A stretch of 64,000 nucleotides of DNA from positions 2,354,550-2,418,549 of the forward strand of contig NZ_LT960614.1 of assembly GCF_900231165.1 (NCBI RefSeq), given 5' to 3'. The first letter of the stretch is position 1. Every line of letters begins with the position of its first letter. Shown in pieces: positions 8,103 through 17,397 of the stretch. Made by a program: the position numbers and the translations under genes. Below the pieces are notes generated by a model that was given only the letters and a program-made list of their open reading frames with translations, was not told the origin of the DNA and searched no databases. Source of the DNA: Hartmannibacter diazotrophicus (lineage in GTDB: Bacteria > Pseudomonadota > Alphaproteobacteria > Rhizobiales > Pleomorphomonadaceae).

Positions 8103-9041
8103 TCAATCCTGCAGCAGGTCTTCCATGAGCGGAAGCTCCGGCAGGAACGTCGCCCCCTCGCTGACCCAGAAATCCCAAAGGGCGTTGGCGGCCGGAAGCA
8201 GCCGCTTGTCCGTGCGCCGGACAAGGAACCACTTGCGCTGCACCGGAAGGCCCTCGACGTCGAGCAACGTCAGGCGCCCGGCCTGGACTTCCACAGAGAC
8301 CGTGTGGCCCGAGATGAAGGCAATCCCGAGCCCCGCCATGACGGCCTGCTTGATGGTCTCGTTCGAGTTCATCTCGAGGCTGCGGTATTTCATCAGATCG
8401 GTCTTGGCCGAAAGAAATCCCTCGAAGGCGTAGCGGGTGCCCGACCCGTTTTCGCGCACCAGAAACGTCTCGTCTCCAAGATCGGCAAGCGTGATGCCGC
8501 GCTTTCCGGCGAGCGGATGATCGGGCGGAGCGATCATGACGAGCGGATGGTCGCCGATGACGTCCGCCTCGACGTCGAAATCGCGCGGCGGCCGGCCCAT
8601 GATCGCAAGATCGATTTCATAGCCCCTGAGGGCCGTCAGCGTGCGCTCGCGGTTGCCGACCATGAGGTTGATCGAGACGCGCGGCCGTGTCTTCTGAAAG
8701 GCGGCGATGGCAAACGGCGCGAAATAGCGCGCTGTGGAGATGATGCCGACGGAGACCTTTCCTGCCCCGGCATCCTTCAGTTCGGCCAGCGCATCGCTGC
8801 ATTCCGCCAGCAGCGTTTCGATCTTGGTCAGCGTCTCGGCGATTTCGGCGCCGGCCGGCGTTGCCTCGAAGCGTTCGGAGATGCGCTCGACGACGGCAAG
8901 ACCGACCTGGTCTTCCAGCGACTTGATCTGCGCGGTGATGGCTGGCGGCGTGACGTTCATCACGGAGGCCGCCTTGGTGACGCTCCCCGTGGAGATGACC
9001 GCGGCCAGGCAACGCAACTGCTTCAGTGTGACGTGACGCAT
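8103..9041 (-). CDS. cbbR: LysR-family regulator of the cbb operon (CbbR/QscR type)
   Basis: 312 residues from the ATG at 9041 (MRHVTLKQLRCLAAV), the usual LysR start; an upstream in-frame extension is rejected. N-terminal winged HTH (residues 1-60, with ITAQIKSLEDQVG) and a C-terminal periplasmic-binding-like effector domain. It is divergent from cbbF, the classic place for CbbR, which binds RuBP, phosphoenolpyruvate or NADPH-linked signals and activates Calvin genes. In methylotrophs the closely related QscR controls the serine cycle, and sequence by eye cannot separate the two. Here both target sets are within 16 kb. Confidence 0.85.
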   Translation of the reverse strand: MRHVTLKQLRCLAAVISTGSVTKAASVMNVTPPAITAQIKSLEDQVGLAVVERISERFEATPAGAEIAETLTKIETLLAECSDALAELKDAGAGKVSVGIISTARYFAPFAIAAFQKTRPRVSINLMVGNRERTLTALRGYEIDLAIMGRPPRDFDVEADVIGDHPLVMIAPPDHPLAGKRGITLADLGDETFLVRENGSGTRYAFEGFLSAKTDLMKYRSLEMNSNETIKQAVMAGLGIAFISGHTVSVEVQAGRLTLLDVEGLPVQRKWFLVRRTDKRLLPAANALWDFWVSEGATFLPELPLMEDLLQD

Positions 9042-9175
9042 CGTCGAATCTTGAGCTTTTAAAGTTTTTCTGAACGACTGACCCGATATCTTTAGTTGAA
9101 TTTTGCCTGTTGTCGAGGGGCCGTCAGCCCAGTCGTCCCGAGAGGCGGCGAAGGAATGCCGGAAGGGACGGCTTA

Positions 9176-9193
9176 TCGTTTGCAAACAAACGA
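9176..9193. promoter_or_regulatory. Inverted repeat in the cbbR-cbbF gap, possible operator
   Basis: TCGTTTG-CAAA-CAAACGA is a perfect 7-bp inverted repeat in the 334-base gap (9042-9375) between the divergent regulator and cbbF. Position suggests a site for the LysR protein or another regulator. The rest of the gap shows no gene; no exact TNA-N7-TNA CbbR consensus pair could be fixed by eye. Confidence 0.4.
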
Positions 9194-9375
9194 AAAACGC
9201 CGCGAATTCAGGGCCCTTGCGACCGAGTGTCTCGTCCTTGCTGTTTCTTTCATGGAGGATTTGCTCTAGAGGATGGAAGACGTTGCGAGGAGGGGGACCT
9301 TGCGGCGCCGATCATGCGGACAAGGGGCATGATCGGTCCGCGGGCAACTTGCGTTTGAAGATCGGAGAGGACTGG

Positions 9376-10407
9376 ATGGCGATCGGGACCGGGTTGACGG
9401 AATACCTGGAGAGCTGGGCTGGCGGCGATGCCGTGCGCAAGGCGGTGGCCGAGGCCGTGTTCGCTCTGGCCGAGGCGGGCATCGAACTGGCCGGCGTTTG
9501 CGGTCAGGGCGCCATCAACCCGGATCAGGGCGCCATTGTCGGCAACAACTCCGGCGGCGACGCGCAAAAAGCGCTGGATGTCCGCTCGCATGAGATCGTC
9601 GTGGCCGCGCTGCGTCGCCGCGGCGTTGGCATGGTCGCCTCCGAAGAGGCCGACGAAGCCGAGGTTCTGACACCGGGCGGCCTCGTGGCGGTCGCGACCG
9701 ACCCGCTGGATGGGTCTTCCAACATCGATACCAATGTCTCCGTCGGCACGATCTTCTCGATCCTGCCCGTCGAGGGCGAGGCGAGCCCGTTCCTGGTGCC
9801 GGGATCGCGCCAGCTTGCCGCCGGCTTCGTCGTCTATGGGCCGCACACGGATATCGTGCTCACGCTGGGCGAGGGCACCGACATCTTCACGCTCGATCGC
9901 TCGAACGGCGCATTCGTTCTGGTCGCGGAAAAGGTGTCCATCGCACCTGAGACGGCCGAATACGCGGTCAATGCCTCGAACTACCGTCACTGGGCGGCCG
10001 GCCTTCGCAACTATGTCGACGATTGCCTCGCCGGCAAGGACGGACCTCTGGAGAAGAACTACAACATGCGCTGGGTCGGCTCGCTGGTGGCCGATGCATC
10101 GCGCATTCTCTCGCGCGGCGGCGTGTTCCTCTATCCGGGCGACGCGCGCAAGGGATATACGCACGGACGCCTGCGCATCCTCTACGAGGCCAACCCGGTC
10201 GCCATGGTGATCGAGCAGTGCGGCGGCAAGGCGACGGATGGAACGCAGCGCATCCTCGACATCGACGTCACCGAACTGCATCAGCGCACCGGTCTTGTCT
10301 TCGGCGCCGCCTCGGAGGTCGAACGGATCGGGCTCTACATCGCAAATCCCGAGCGGCGCGGCGAAGATTCCCCGCTTTTCGGCTCTCGCGGCCTCTTCAT
10401 GAGCTGA
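9376..10407 (+). CDS. cbbF: Class 1 fructose-1,6-bisphosphatase
   Basis: 343 residues. Hydrolyses fructose-1,6-bisphosphate (and in many cbb operons sedoheptulose-1,7-bisphosphate). The metal and substrate loop DPLDGSSN is at residues 109-116, and the C-terminal CGGKATDGTQRILDI segment is typical. The ATG at 9376 has GGAGAGG just upstream and gives the usual family start; the open frame extends further 5' only into the promoter region. First gene of the operon, divergent from the LysR regulator. Confidence 0.96.
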   Translation: MAIGTGLTEYLESWAGGDAVRKAVAEAVFALAEAGIELAGVCGQGAINPDQGAIVGNNSGGDAQKALDVRSHEIVVAALRRRGVGMVASEEADEAEVLTPGGLVAVATDPLDGSSNIDTNVSVGTIFSILPVEGEASPFLVPGSRQLAAGFVVYGPHTDIVLTLGEGTDIFTLDRSNGAFVLVAEKVSIAPETAEYAVNASNYRHWAAGLRNYVDDCLAGKDGPLEKNYNMRWVGSLVADASRILSRGGVFLYPGDARKGYTHGRLRILYEANPVAMVIEQCGGKATDGTQRILDIDVTELHQRTGLVFGAASEVERIGLYIANPERRGEDSPLFGSRGLFMS

Positions 10408-10435
10408 CGCGGAGATCCTTAGGGGAGGACGGAGC

Positions 10436-11311
10436 GTGTCGGAGCGCTTTCCCATCATTGCGACGACCGGGTCGTCGGGGTCGGGAACGACATCGGTCAA
10501 GAACACATTCGAGCGGATTTTTCGTCGGGAAGGCATCAAGGCCGCCTTCATCGAGGGCGATGCCTTTCACCGTTACGACCGCGTGGCGATGAAGAAGAAG
10601 GTGGCCGAGGAGGTCGCCAAGGGCAATCCGCATTTCAGCCACTTCGGCCCCGAGGCCAACCAACTCGACAAGCTTGAAGGCATCTTCGCCGAGTTCGGCA
10701 AGCAGGGAACGGGCCGCACTCGGCAGTATGTCCACAATCTGCAGGAAGAGCAGATGTTCGGCGCTCCCCAGGGCACGTTCACGCCATGGCTGGAGTTCAA
10801 GGATGACTGCGATCTTCTCTTTTACGAGGGGCTGCACGGAGCCTATCGCTCGCCGGAGCTTGATATCGCCAGCCATGCCGATCTGAAGATCGGCGTTGTT
10901 CCCGTTATCAATCTGGAGTGGATACAGAAAATCCACCGTGACAAGGAAATGCGCGGCTATTCCACCGAGGCCGTGACCGACGTTATTCTCCGCCGCATGC
11001 ACGACTATGTGCACTACATCTGCCCGCAATTCACCGAGACGGACATCAATTTCCAGCGGGTTCCGACCGTCGACACGTCTAATCCTTTCGTCGCACGCTG
11101 GATCCCCACTGCCGATGAATCGATGGTTGTGATACGGTTTCGCAGTCCGAGAGGCATTGACTTCGCCTACCTGCTGTCCATGATCCATGACAGCTTCATG
11201 TCGCGGGCGAATTCGATTGTCGTGCCCGGAGGCAAGATGGAGCTGGCGATGCAGCTCATCCTGACGCCGAAGATCTTGAGGCTCATCGATCGCAAGAGCA
11301 GGGCGGTTTAG
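10436..11311 (+). CDS. cbbP: Phosphoribulokinase
   Basis: 291 residues with a GTG start. Phosphorylates ribulose 5-phosphate to ribulose 1,5-bisphosphate. Walker A-like GSSGSGTT at residues 12-19, then the bacterial-type FIEGDAFHRYDR and LFYEGLHGAY motifs. Octameric bacterial class by length. It lies 28 bases after cbbF and 5 bases before the transketolase gene. It commits carbon to RuBP, yet no RuBisCO gene is in the window. Confidence 0.97.
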   Translation: MSERFPIIATTGSSGSGTTSVKNTFERIFRREGIKAAFIEGDAFHRYDRVAMKKKVAEEVAKGNPHFSHFGPEANQLDKLEGIFAEFGKQGTGRTRQYVHNLQEEQMFGAPQGTFTPWLEFKDDCDLLFYEGLHGAYRSPELDIASHADLKIGVVPVINLEWIQKIHRDKEMRGYSTEAVTDVILRRMHDYVHYICPQFTETDINFQRVPTVDTSNPFVARWIPTADESMVVIRFRSPRGIDFAYLLSMIHDSFMSRANSIVVPGGKMELAMQLILTPKILRLIDRKSRAV

Positions 11312-11316
11312 CGGTC

Positions 11317-13368
11317 ATGGAGACTGGCGCAGACTTGAAGGAAGAGGCGTTCACGGCGCGTTACCCGTTCATCGCCGATGAGCCGGATGCGACTTTTCCC
11401 GATGCGGATCATAACGACCTGGCCAATGCCATCCGGCTCTTGACCATGGACGCGGTGGAGATGGCCGGTTCCGGCCATCCCGGCATGCCGCTCGGCATGG
11501 CGGACGTTGCGACCGTCCTTTTCTCGCGCTTTCTGAAATTCGATCCCCAGGTACCCGGCTGGCCGGACCGCGACCGCTTCGTCCTGTCGGCCGGCCATGG
11601 ATCGATGCTGCTTTATTCGCTGCTCTATCTGACCGGCTACAAGGACGTCACCATCGACGACCTGAAGTCCTTCCGCCAGCTCGGCTCCAGGACCCCGGGG
11701 CATCCGGAATACGGTACCTTGCCGGGCGTCGAGGCAACCACCGGTCCGCTCGGGCAGGGCATGGCCTCCGCCGTCGGGATGGCGATTGCCGAGCGCATGA
11801 TGAACGCGCGGCTCGGCGACGATCTCGTCGACCATTTCACCTACGTCATTGCGGGCGACGGCTGCCTCATGGAGGGGCTGTCGCAAGAGGCGATCGAACT
11901 TGCAGGCCATCTGCGCCTATCCAAGCTCATCGTCCTCTTCGATGACAACAAGGTCTCCATCGACGGCCCGACCCGTATGTCCACCTCGACCGACCATCTC
12001 GCCCGCTTTGCCGCCTGCGGCTGGTGGGTCAGGGCCGTCGACGGCCATGATCCGACTGAAATCCGTCAGGCCATCGGCGAGGCACGCCGCACGGATCGGC
12101 CGTCGCTGATCGCCTGCCGCACCCAGATCGGACGCGGCGCACCGACCATGGCCGGCGGCAACCACGTTCATGGCACGCCGCTCGGCGCTGAGGAAATCGC
12201 CCGCGCGCGCAAGGCCATGGGCTGGGAAACGGCGCCCTTCACCGTGCCCGCCCCGGTTCTGACCGCCTGGCGCGACTTTGGGCGGCGCAGCGGGACAAAG
12301 CGTGAGGAATGGGACCGGCGATATGCCAATGCCGGGCCGGCCCAGCGCCGGCTGCTGCGCCGGGCGCCGCCTCTCGGCGACGAGGCCCGCGATGCGCTGG
12401 TCAGTGTCAAGCTGGCGCTTGCGAAGGAGCGCCCCGAGGTTCCGACGCTGCAATCCTCCCGCAAGGTGCTCGACGCGATCATGCCCGTCATGCCCGAACT
12501 GATGGGCGGCGCCGCGGATCTGGCCGGTCTCACCGGCGCCCGTGCCCTCGGTCAGAAGGCGATCAAGCCGGGCAAGTTCGACGGCAGCTACGTCCACTAC
12601 GGCATCCGCGAACATGTGATGGCCGGCGTGATGAACGGGATCAGTCTGCATGGCGGCTTCGTTCCCTATGGCTCCACCTTCCTCGCGTTTTCCGATTACT
12701 GCCGCGCCGCCATCCGCCTGTCGGCGATGATGGGCCTCAACGTCGTCTACGTGATGACCCATGACTCGATCGGGGTTGGCGAGGACGGGCCGACGCATCA
12801 GCCGATCGAGCATCTGGCCTCCTTCCGGGCGATGCCCAACATCAATGTCTTCCGTCCCGCGGACGCGGTCGAGACGTCCGAGGTCTGGCAGAGCGCGCTG
12901 GAGCAGGAAGGCGTGCCCTCCCTGATCTGCCTGTCGCGACAGGCGCTTCCAACGCTGCGGACCTCCGTCTCGGCGGAGAACATGGCCGCGCGCGGCGCCT
13001 ATCTCATCGCCGGGGCGACGGCCGACCGGGATGTGACGCTGCTCGCCTCCGGATCCGAGGTCGCTATTGCCGTCGAGGCGGCCGGGATGCTGGAAGAGGA
13101 AGGCGTGAAGGCCGCGGTCGTCTCGATGCCTTGCTTTGAGCTCTTCCGCCAGCAGGGCCCGGAATATCGCCGCAGAGTGCTCGGCACCAAGCCGAAAGTC
13201 GCCATCGAGGCGGCCGTGCGCGATCCGTGGGATCGCTTCCTCGGGGAAGACGACGTCTTCATCGGTCTCGACGAATTCGGTGCGTCGGGAAGCGCCGAGG
13301 ACCTCTATGACTGCTATGGCCTGACGGCGGAAGCCGTTTTCGCCGCAGCGCTTCGGCTCGTCCGCTGA
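11317..13368 (+). CDS. cbbT: Transketolase
   Basis: 683 residues, full length. Thiamine-diphosphate enzyme that moves two-carbon units between sugar phosphates. TPP/Mg motif GDGCLMEG followed by DDNKVSIDG; pyrimidine-binding half with THDSIGVGEDGPTHQPIEHLASFR; conserved SGHPGMPLGMA near the N-terminus. Position between cbbP and the aldolase gene marks it as the Calvin-cycle paralogue. The first 30 residues are longer than in E. coli TktA. Confidence 0.96.
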   Translation: METGADLKEEAFTARYPFIADEPDATFPDADHNDLANAIRLLTMDAVEMAGSGHPGMPLGMADVATVLFSRFLKFDPQVPGWPDRDRFVLSAGHGSMLLYSLLYLTGYKDVTIDDLKSFRQLGSRTPGHPEYGTLPGVEATTGPLGQGMASAVGMAIAERMMNARLGDDLVDHFTYVIAGDGCLMEGLSQEAIELAGHLRLSKLIVLFDDNKVSIDGPTRMSTSTDHLARFAACGWWVRAVDGHDPTEIRQAIGEARRTDRPSLIACRTQIGRGAPTMAGGNHVHGTPLGAEEIARARKAMGWETAPFTVPAPVLTAWRDFGRRSGTKREEWDRRYANAGPAQRRLLRRAPPLGDEARDALVSVKLALAKERPEVPTLQSSRKVLDAIMPVMPELMGGAADLAGLTGARALGQKAIKPGKFDGSYVHYGIREHVMAGVMNGISLHGGFVPYGSTFLAFSDYCRAAIRLSAMMGLNVVYVMTHDSIGVGEDGPTHQPIEHLASFRAMPNINVFRPADAVETSEVWQSALEQEGVPSLICLSRQALPTLRTSVSAENMAARGAYLIAGATADRDVTLLASGSEVAIAVEAAGMLEEEGVKAAVVSMPCFELFRQQGPEYRRRVLGTKPKVAIEAAVRDPWDRFLGEDDVFIGLDEFGASGSAEDLYDCYGLTAEAVFAAALRLVR

Positions 13369-13840
13369 GCGGGCAGGCATCGGCGACGTCATCTTTCCAC
13401 ATGTGAGAAAATTCGCCGCAGGCCGATAGCCAAAGGATGGGGCAGATGGCGTGTTGTCCCGTCTGTTCTCGAATCCTGATCTGTGGCATACCAGCGACTG
13501 TCGCCGACCGATCCCACAAGTTTGCAGTCCGGTCGGGCCTTTCGGGATGAATTGGCAGCGTTAAGTCTGATCGAAAGTCTTTGCGGCCAAGACCAATGGG
13601 GGAATTTCTTGCTGTTGCCGCATGAGTTATGCATGAGACGTTAAAAAGACGCCAAAAGCCGGCCATTCGATTTTGAATGAATCGGCACATGAATTTCTCA
13701 TCGGAACGTCACGAGGTCGACCGACTGTAGCGGCATACTGATTGGAACCTGGCGCGCCGGCCCGGATTTGGGTGTGGGGGAGTACAGCACCGACCCCGGA
13801 GATATGGCGCCCGGACATTGTGAGGGACAGGAGTTTCTGG
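13369..13840. other. Intergenic gap inside the cbb cluster
   Basis: 472 bases between the transketolase and aldolase genes. No gene or known RNA could be supported. Such a gap is long for a cbb operon and may hold a second promoter for cbbA-rpe-gph. Confidence 0.5.
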
Positions 13841-14908
13841 ATGGCTCGCATTACGCTTCGACAGCTTCTCGATCATGCCGCGGAATACGGCTACGGGCTG
13901 CCGGCATTCAACATCAACAACATGGAACAGGGACTGGCCGTTCTGGAGGCCGCAAGTTCGGTTGACGCGCCGGTGATCCTGCAGGCAAGCCGCGGCGCCC
14001 GCGAATACGCCAACGACATCATTCTCGCCCGCATGATCGAAGCGCTGAGCGAAATCTACCCGCATATTCCGATCTGCATGCACCAGGACCACGGCAACAA
14101 CGAAGCCACCTGCATGAGCGCGATCCAGCACGGCTTCACCTCCGTGATGATGGACGGTTCGTTGGAGGCCAATGGCAAGACGCCGGCGTCCTACGACTAC
14201 AATGTCGACATCACCCGCCGTGTCACCGATTTCGCCCACTGGGTCGGCGCCTCGGTGGAGGGCGAACTCGGCGTGCTCGGCTCGCTTGAGACCGGCACCG
14301 GCGAAGCCGAGGACGGCCATGGCGCGGAAGGCGAGCTTGACCATAGCCAGCTCCTGACCGATCCGGCGCAGGCCGTGGATTTCGTCAAGGCGACGCAGGT
14401 CGATGCGCTGGCGGTGGCCATGGGCACCAGCCACGGCGCCTACAAGTTCTCCCGCAAGCCCGACGGCGAAGTCCTGGCGATGAACGTCATCGAGGAGATT
14501 CACCGCCGCCTGCCGACGACCCATCTCGTCATGCACGGCTCGTCGTCGGTTCCGCAGGAATTGCAGGACATCTTCACCCAGTATGGCGGTGAAATGCCCC
14601 AGACCTGGGGCGTGCCGATCGAGGAAATCCTGCGCGGCATCAAGTTCGGCGTGCGCAAGGTCAACATCGACACCGATTGCCGTCTGGCGATGTCGGGCGC
14701 GATCCGCAAGGTTTTCGCCGAGAAGCCGGGCGAGTTCGATCCGCGCAAGTATCTGAAACCCGCCAAGGAAGCGATGCGCGCGCTCTGCAAGCTGCGTTAC
14801 GAGCAGTTCGGCGCGGCCGGCATGGCGCCGAAGATCAAGGTCATTCCGCTGCCCGATATGGCCAAGCGCTATGCAGGCGGCAGCCTCGACCAGAAGATCG
14901 CGGCCTGA
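13841..14908 (+). CDS. cbbA: Class II fructose-bisphosphate aldolase (Calvin type)
   Basis: 355 residues from the ATG at 13841 ([19 protein letters not shown]); the frame upstream is not family-like. Zinc-dependent aldol condensation of triose phosphates (and DHAP with erythrose 4-phosphate in the Calvin cycle). Zinc ligands are visible in MHQDHGN, the [11 protein letters not shown] region and VMHGSSSVP. The length and the [12 protein letters not shown]-terminus match the CbbA/FbaA Calvin subgroup. Confidence 0.95.
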   Translation: MARITLRQLLDHAAEYGYGLPAFNINNMEQGLAVLEAASSVDAPVILQASRGAREYANDIILARMIEALSEIYPHIPICMHQDHGNNEATCMSAIQHGFTSVMMDGSLEANGKTPASYDYNVDITRRVTDFAHWVGASVEGELGVLGSLETGTGEAEDGHGAEGELDHSQLLTDPAQAVDFVKATQVDALAVAMGTSHGAYKFSRKPDGEVLAMNVIEEIHRRLPTTHLVMHGSSSVPQELQDIFTQYGGEMPQTWGVPIEEILRGIKFGVRKVNIDTDCRLAMSGAIRKVFAEKPGEFDPRKYLKPAKEAMRALCKLRYEQFGAAGMAPKIKVIPLPDMAKRYAGGSLDQKIAA

Positions 14909-15052
14909 CAGTATCCTGATTGCGGCCGGCCCTCGGACAATCGGTCAAGGGCCGGCCGTCACCAAATCTCTTGATCTGACCGGCCTGCCATGCGAGGCAG
15001 GCCGCGGAACCGGGCAGCCAGACGTTTGCCGCCCGGACGTGGAACCGTTTCG

Positions 15053-15712
15053 ATGTCCGTGCTGATTGCCCCGTCCATGCTTTCCTCCGATTTCGCGCGC
15101 CTAGCCGACGAACTGGCGGCGGTCGAGCGGGCAGGGGCCGACTGGATCCATCTCGATGTGATGGACGGCCATTTCGTACCGAACATCACCTTCGGCCCGC
15201 CCGTCATCAAGGCGATGCGGAAATACTCCAAGCTCGTTTTTGACGTGCACCTGATGATCGCGCCGGCCGATCCCTATCTGGAGGCCTTCGCCGACGCGGG
15301 CGCGGACATCATCTCGGTCCATGCCGAAGCCGGCGTCCATCTGGATCGCTCGCTCCAGGCCATCCGCGCCCTCGGCAAGAAGGCCGGAGTCGTCCTCAAT
15401 CCGTCGACGCCCGAGACCGTTCTTGAGTATGTGCTGGACCGGATCGACCTCATTCTGCTGATGACCGTCAATCCCGGATTCGGCGGTCAGGCTTTCATTC
15501 CGGCGGTCGTTGAAAAGGTCGCCCGGGTAAAGAAGATGATCGGCGACCGTCCGATCCACATCGAGATCGACGGGGGCGTGACGCCCGAGACGGCGCCGCT
15601 TGTGACGCGCGCTGGAGCCGACGTCCTCGTTGCTGGATCCGCCGTTTTCAAGGGCGGCAAGGAAGACGCCTATCGCGCCAATATCGCGGCGATCCGTGCA
15701 GCTGTCGCCTGA
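15053..15712 (+). CDS. rpe: Ribulose-phosphate 3-epimerase
   Basis: 219 residues, complete TIM barrel. Interconverts ribulose and xylulose 5-phosphate. Metal-binding and catalytic motifs [11 protein letters not shown], the DVHLMI strand, [10 protein letters not shown] and IEIDGGV are intact. The ATG at 15053 ([15 protein letters not shown]) is the family start. In the cbb context this is cbbE. It is followed by the phosphatase gene after 33 bases. Confidence 0.97.
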   Translation: MSVLIAPSMLSSDFARLADELAAVERAGADWIHLDVMDGHFVPNITFGPPVIKAMRKYSKLVFDVHLMIAPADPYLEAFADAGADIISVHAEAGVHLDRSLQAIRALGKKAGVVLNPSTPETVLEYVLDRIDLILLMTVNPGFGGQAFIPAVVEKVARVKKMIGDRPIHIEIDGGVTPETAPLVTRAGADVLVAGSAVFKGGKEDAYRANIAAIRAAVA

Positions 15713-15745
15713 CACCGCCCCCGAAGACGCAAGGAAACCGACCGC

Positions 15746-16387
15746 GTGCCATCTGCCTATGTCTTCGATCTCGACGGAACGCTCATCGATTCGCTGCCTG
15801 ATATCGCGGATGCCCTCGATGAGCTGATTCTTTCCGAAGGCCATGAAGCGCTTGGCATGGAGCGCATTTCGAAGATGATCGGCCATGGCGTCGAAAAGCT
15901 GGTTCAGCGCGGGTTTGCGGCTCGCGACGTGAGTCTGGCCGACGGCGGACTGTCGGCCATGACGGACCGGTTCCGCGCGATCTACGAGCCGCGGGCGGCT
16001 CATCTGACGACGCTTTTCCCGCATGTGAAGGAAACCGTCGAGGCGATTGCGACAAGGGGCATTCGGATGGCGGTCTGCACCAACAAGCCGGCAGGGGTCA
16101 GCCGCGACATCCTTGGCAAGCTTGGCCTCGATCCCTACATTCCCGTCGTGGTTGGCGGCGATTTTGGCGGTCCGCGCAAGCCGGCGCCCAACATGGTGCT
16201 GGAGGTGGCGCGGCAACTCGGGATCGAGCCGGCGTCGGGACTTTTCGTCGGTGACAGCGGCGCCGATGTTGGTGCGGCGAGGGCGGCAGGAATGCCCGTC
16301 GTCGTCGTACCCTACGGCTATACGGCCGTGCCGCCGGGCGAACTTGGCGCGGACAAGGTCATCGCCGATTTTCGCGACCTGATCTAA
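15746..16387 (+). CDS. gph: Phosphoglycolate phosphatase (HAD)
   Basis: 213 residues, GTG start. Removes phosphate from 2-phosphoglycolate made by RuBisCO oxygenation (cbbZ role) or DNA repair. HAD motif I FDLDGTLIDS, motif II VCTNKP, Lys in GPRKPAPNMV, motif IV FVGDSGADVGAARAAG; all catalytic residues present. Its presence argues that the cbb cluster was built for a RuBisCO-based cycle. Confidence 0.94.
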   Translation: MPSAYVFDLDGTLIDSLPDIADALDELILSEGHEALGMERISKMIGHGVEKLVQRGFAARDVSLADGGLSAMTDRFRAIYEPRAAHLTTLFPHVKETVEAIATRGIRMAVCTNKPAGVSRDILGKLGLDPYIPVVVGGDFGGPRKPAPNMVLEVARQLGIEPASGLFVGDSGADVGAARAAGMPVVVVPYGYTAVPPGELGADKVIADFRDLI

Positions 16388-16473
16388 ACGCCTTTTCTGT
16401 GCCGTTTACCCGCAGCAAAGCCGTTTGGTGCAATACTGTCGCATGATCTCATCATGGATTGGAAAGGCTGGTC

Positions 16474-17277
16474 ATGAGCCCGCTCAAGGCGCTCATTTTT
16501 GCCGTTGACGGAACGCTGTCGGAAACCGCCGAGGTTCACCGCACGGCCTGCAACGCGGCCTTTCACGCCTTCAGTCTCGGCTTTTCCTGGGATCCTGAGC
16601 TCTATCGCGAGCTCATGGTCGTCTCCGGCGGGCGCGAGCGGATCGAATATTACCTCAAGACCTACTCGCCACCCGGCGCGGACGAGGCGTTGGCGCGTCT
16701 TGACGAGATCTACAAGTTCAAGAGTGACCGCTACCTGAAGCTTCTCGACAATCAGACGGCGCGGCTGCGCTCGGGCGTGGAACGCCTCGTGAGCGAGGCG
16801 CGTGTGGCCGGCGTGAAGCTTGCCATCGCCACGACCACCAGCCTGTCCAACGTCGAGGCATTGCTGATGGCCTGCCTCGATTTCGAGGGCCTCAACGCCT
16901 TCGACGTCATTGTCACGGGCGATATGGTGGCGCACAAGAAGCCAGCGCCGGACGTCTACAAGGAAGTCCTGAGGCGCCTGAAGCTGCCGGCTCAAAGCTG
17001 CCTTGCCCTGGAAGACAGCGCCATCGGACTGACGGCTGCGACGGCGGCAGGCCTTCGAACCATCATCACGCCGAGCCTCTATACGAGAGGACAGGATTTT
17101 ACCGGTGCCTTCGCCGTTCTTTCCAGCCTTGGCGATCCCTTCGACCCTTATGAACATCTCGCCGGCGTCGGCGAGGACGACCGCATCGTCTCGATTGCCA
17201 ACCTCAACCGGTGGATGGCCGATGACGACGATATCCGCGCCCTCTTGACGATCGGCGGGCGTCCGGTCGGCTCGTGA
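16474..17277 (+). CDS. cbbY: CbbY-like HAD protein lacking the catalytic nucleophile
   Basis: 267 residues from the ATG at 16474. CbbY dephosphorylates xylulose-1,5-bisphosphate, an inhibitor of RuBisCO. The fold, the cap domain and the later motifs are recognisable (ATTTSLSNVEALL, then HKKPAPDVYKEVL, then LEDSAIGLTAATAAGL). Motif I, however, reads IFAVDGTLSE: residue 10 is Ala (GCC) where the family has the phosphoryl-accepting Asp (GAC/GAT). Only the general acid/base Asp12 remains. Without the nucleophile the phosphatase should be inactive, unless another residue replaces it. It is separated from gph by 86 bases. Confidence 0.85.
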   Translation: MSPLKALIFAVDGTLSETAEVHRTACNAAFHAFSLGFSWDPELYRELMVVSGGRERIEYYLKTYSPPGADEALARLDEIYKFKSDRYLKLLDNQTARLRSGVERLVSEARVAGVKLAIATTTSLSNVEALLMACLDFEGLNAFDVIVTGDMVAHKKPAPDVYKEVLRRLKLPAQSCLALEDSAIGLTAATAAGLRTIITPSLYTRGQDFTGAFAVLSSLGDPFDPYEHLAGVGEDDRIVSIANLNRWMADDDDIRALLTIGGRPVGS

Positions 17278-17397
17278 TGCCGTGCGTGGCTGGGCAAGGC
17301 GTAAAGACCCGCAGAATTCTGCGGAAAACCAATGGAAAATGCGCAAATCCAATGGCGATTCGTTGCCCTTGCGCGCCAGATCGCCTAATCGGGACAT

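Noticed and set aside
9042-9375. Classical CbbR boxes (TNA-N7-TNA)
   Set aside because: No pair matching the consensus could be placed with confidence by eye; only the 7-bp inverted repeat is reported.
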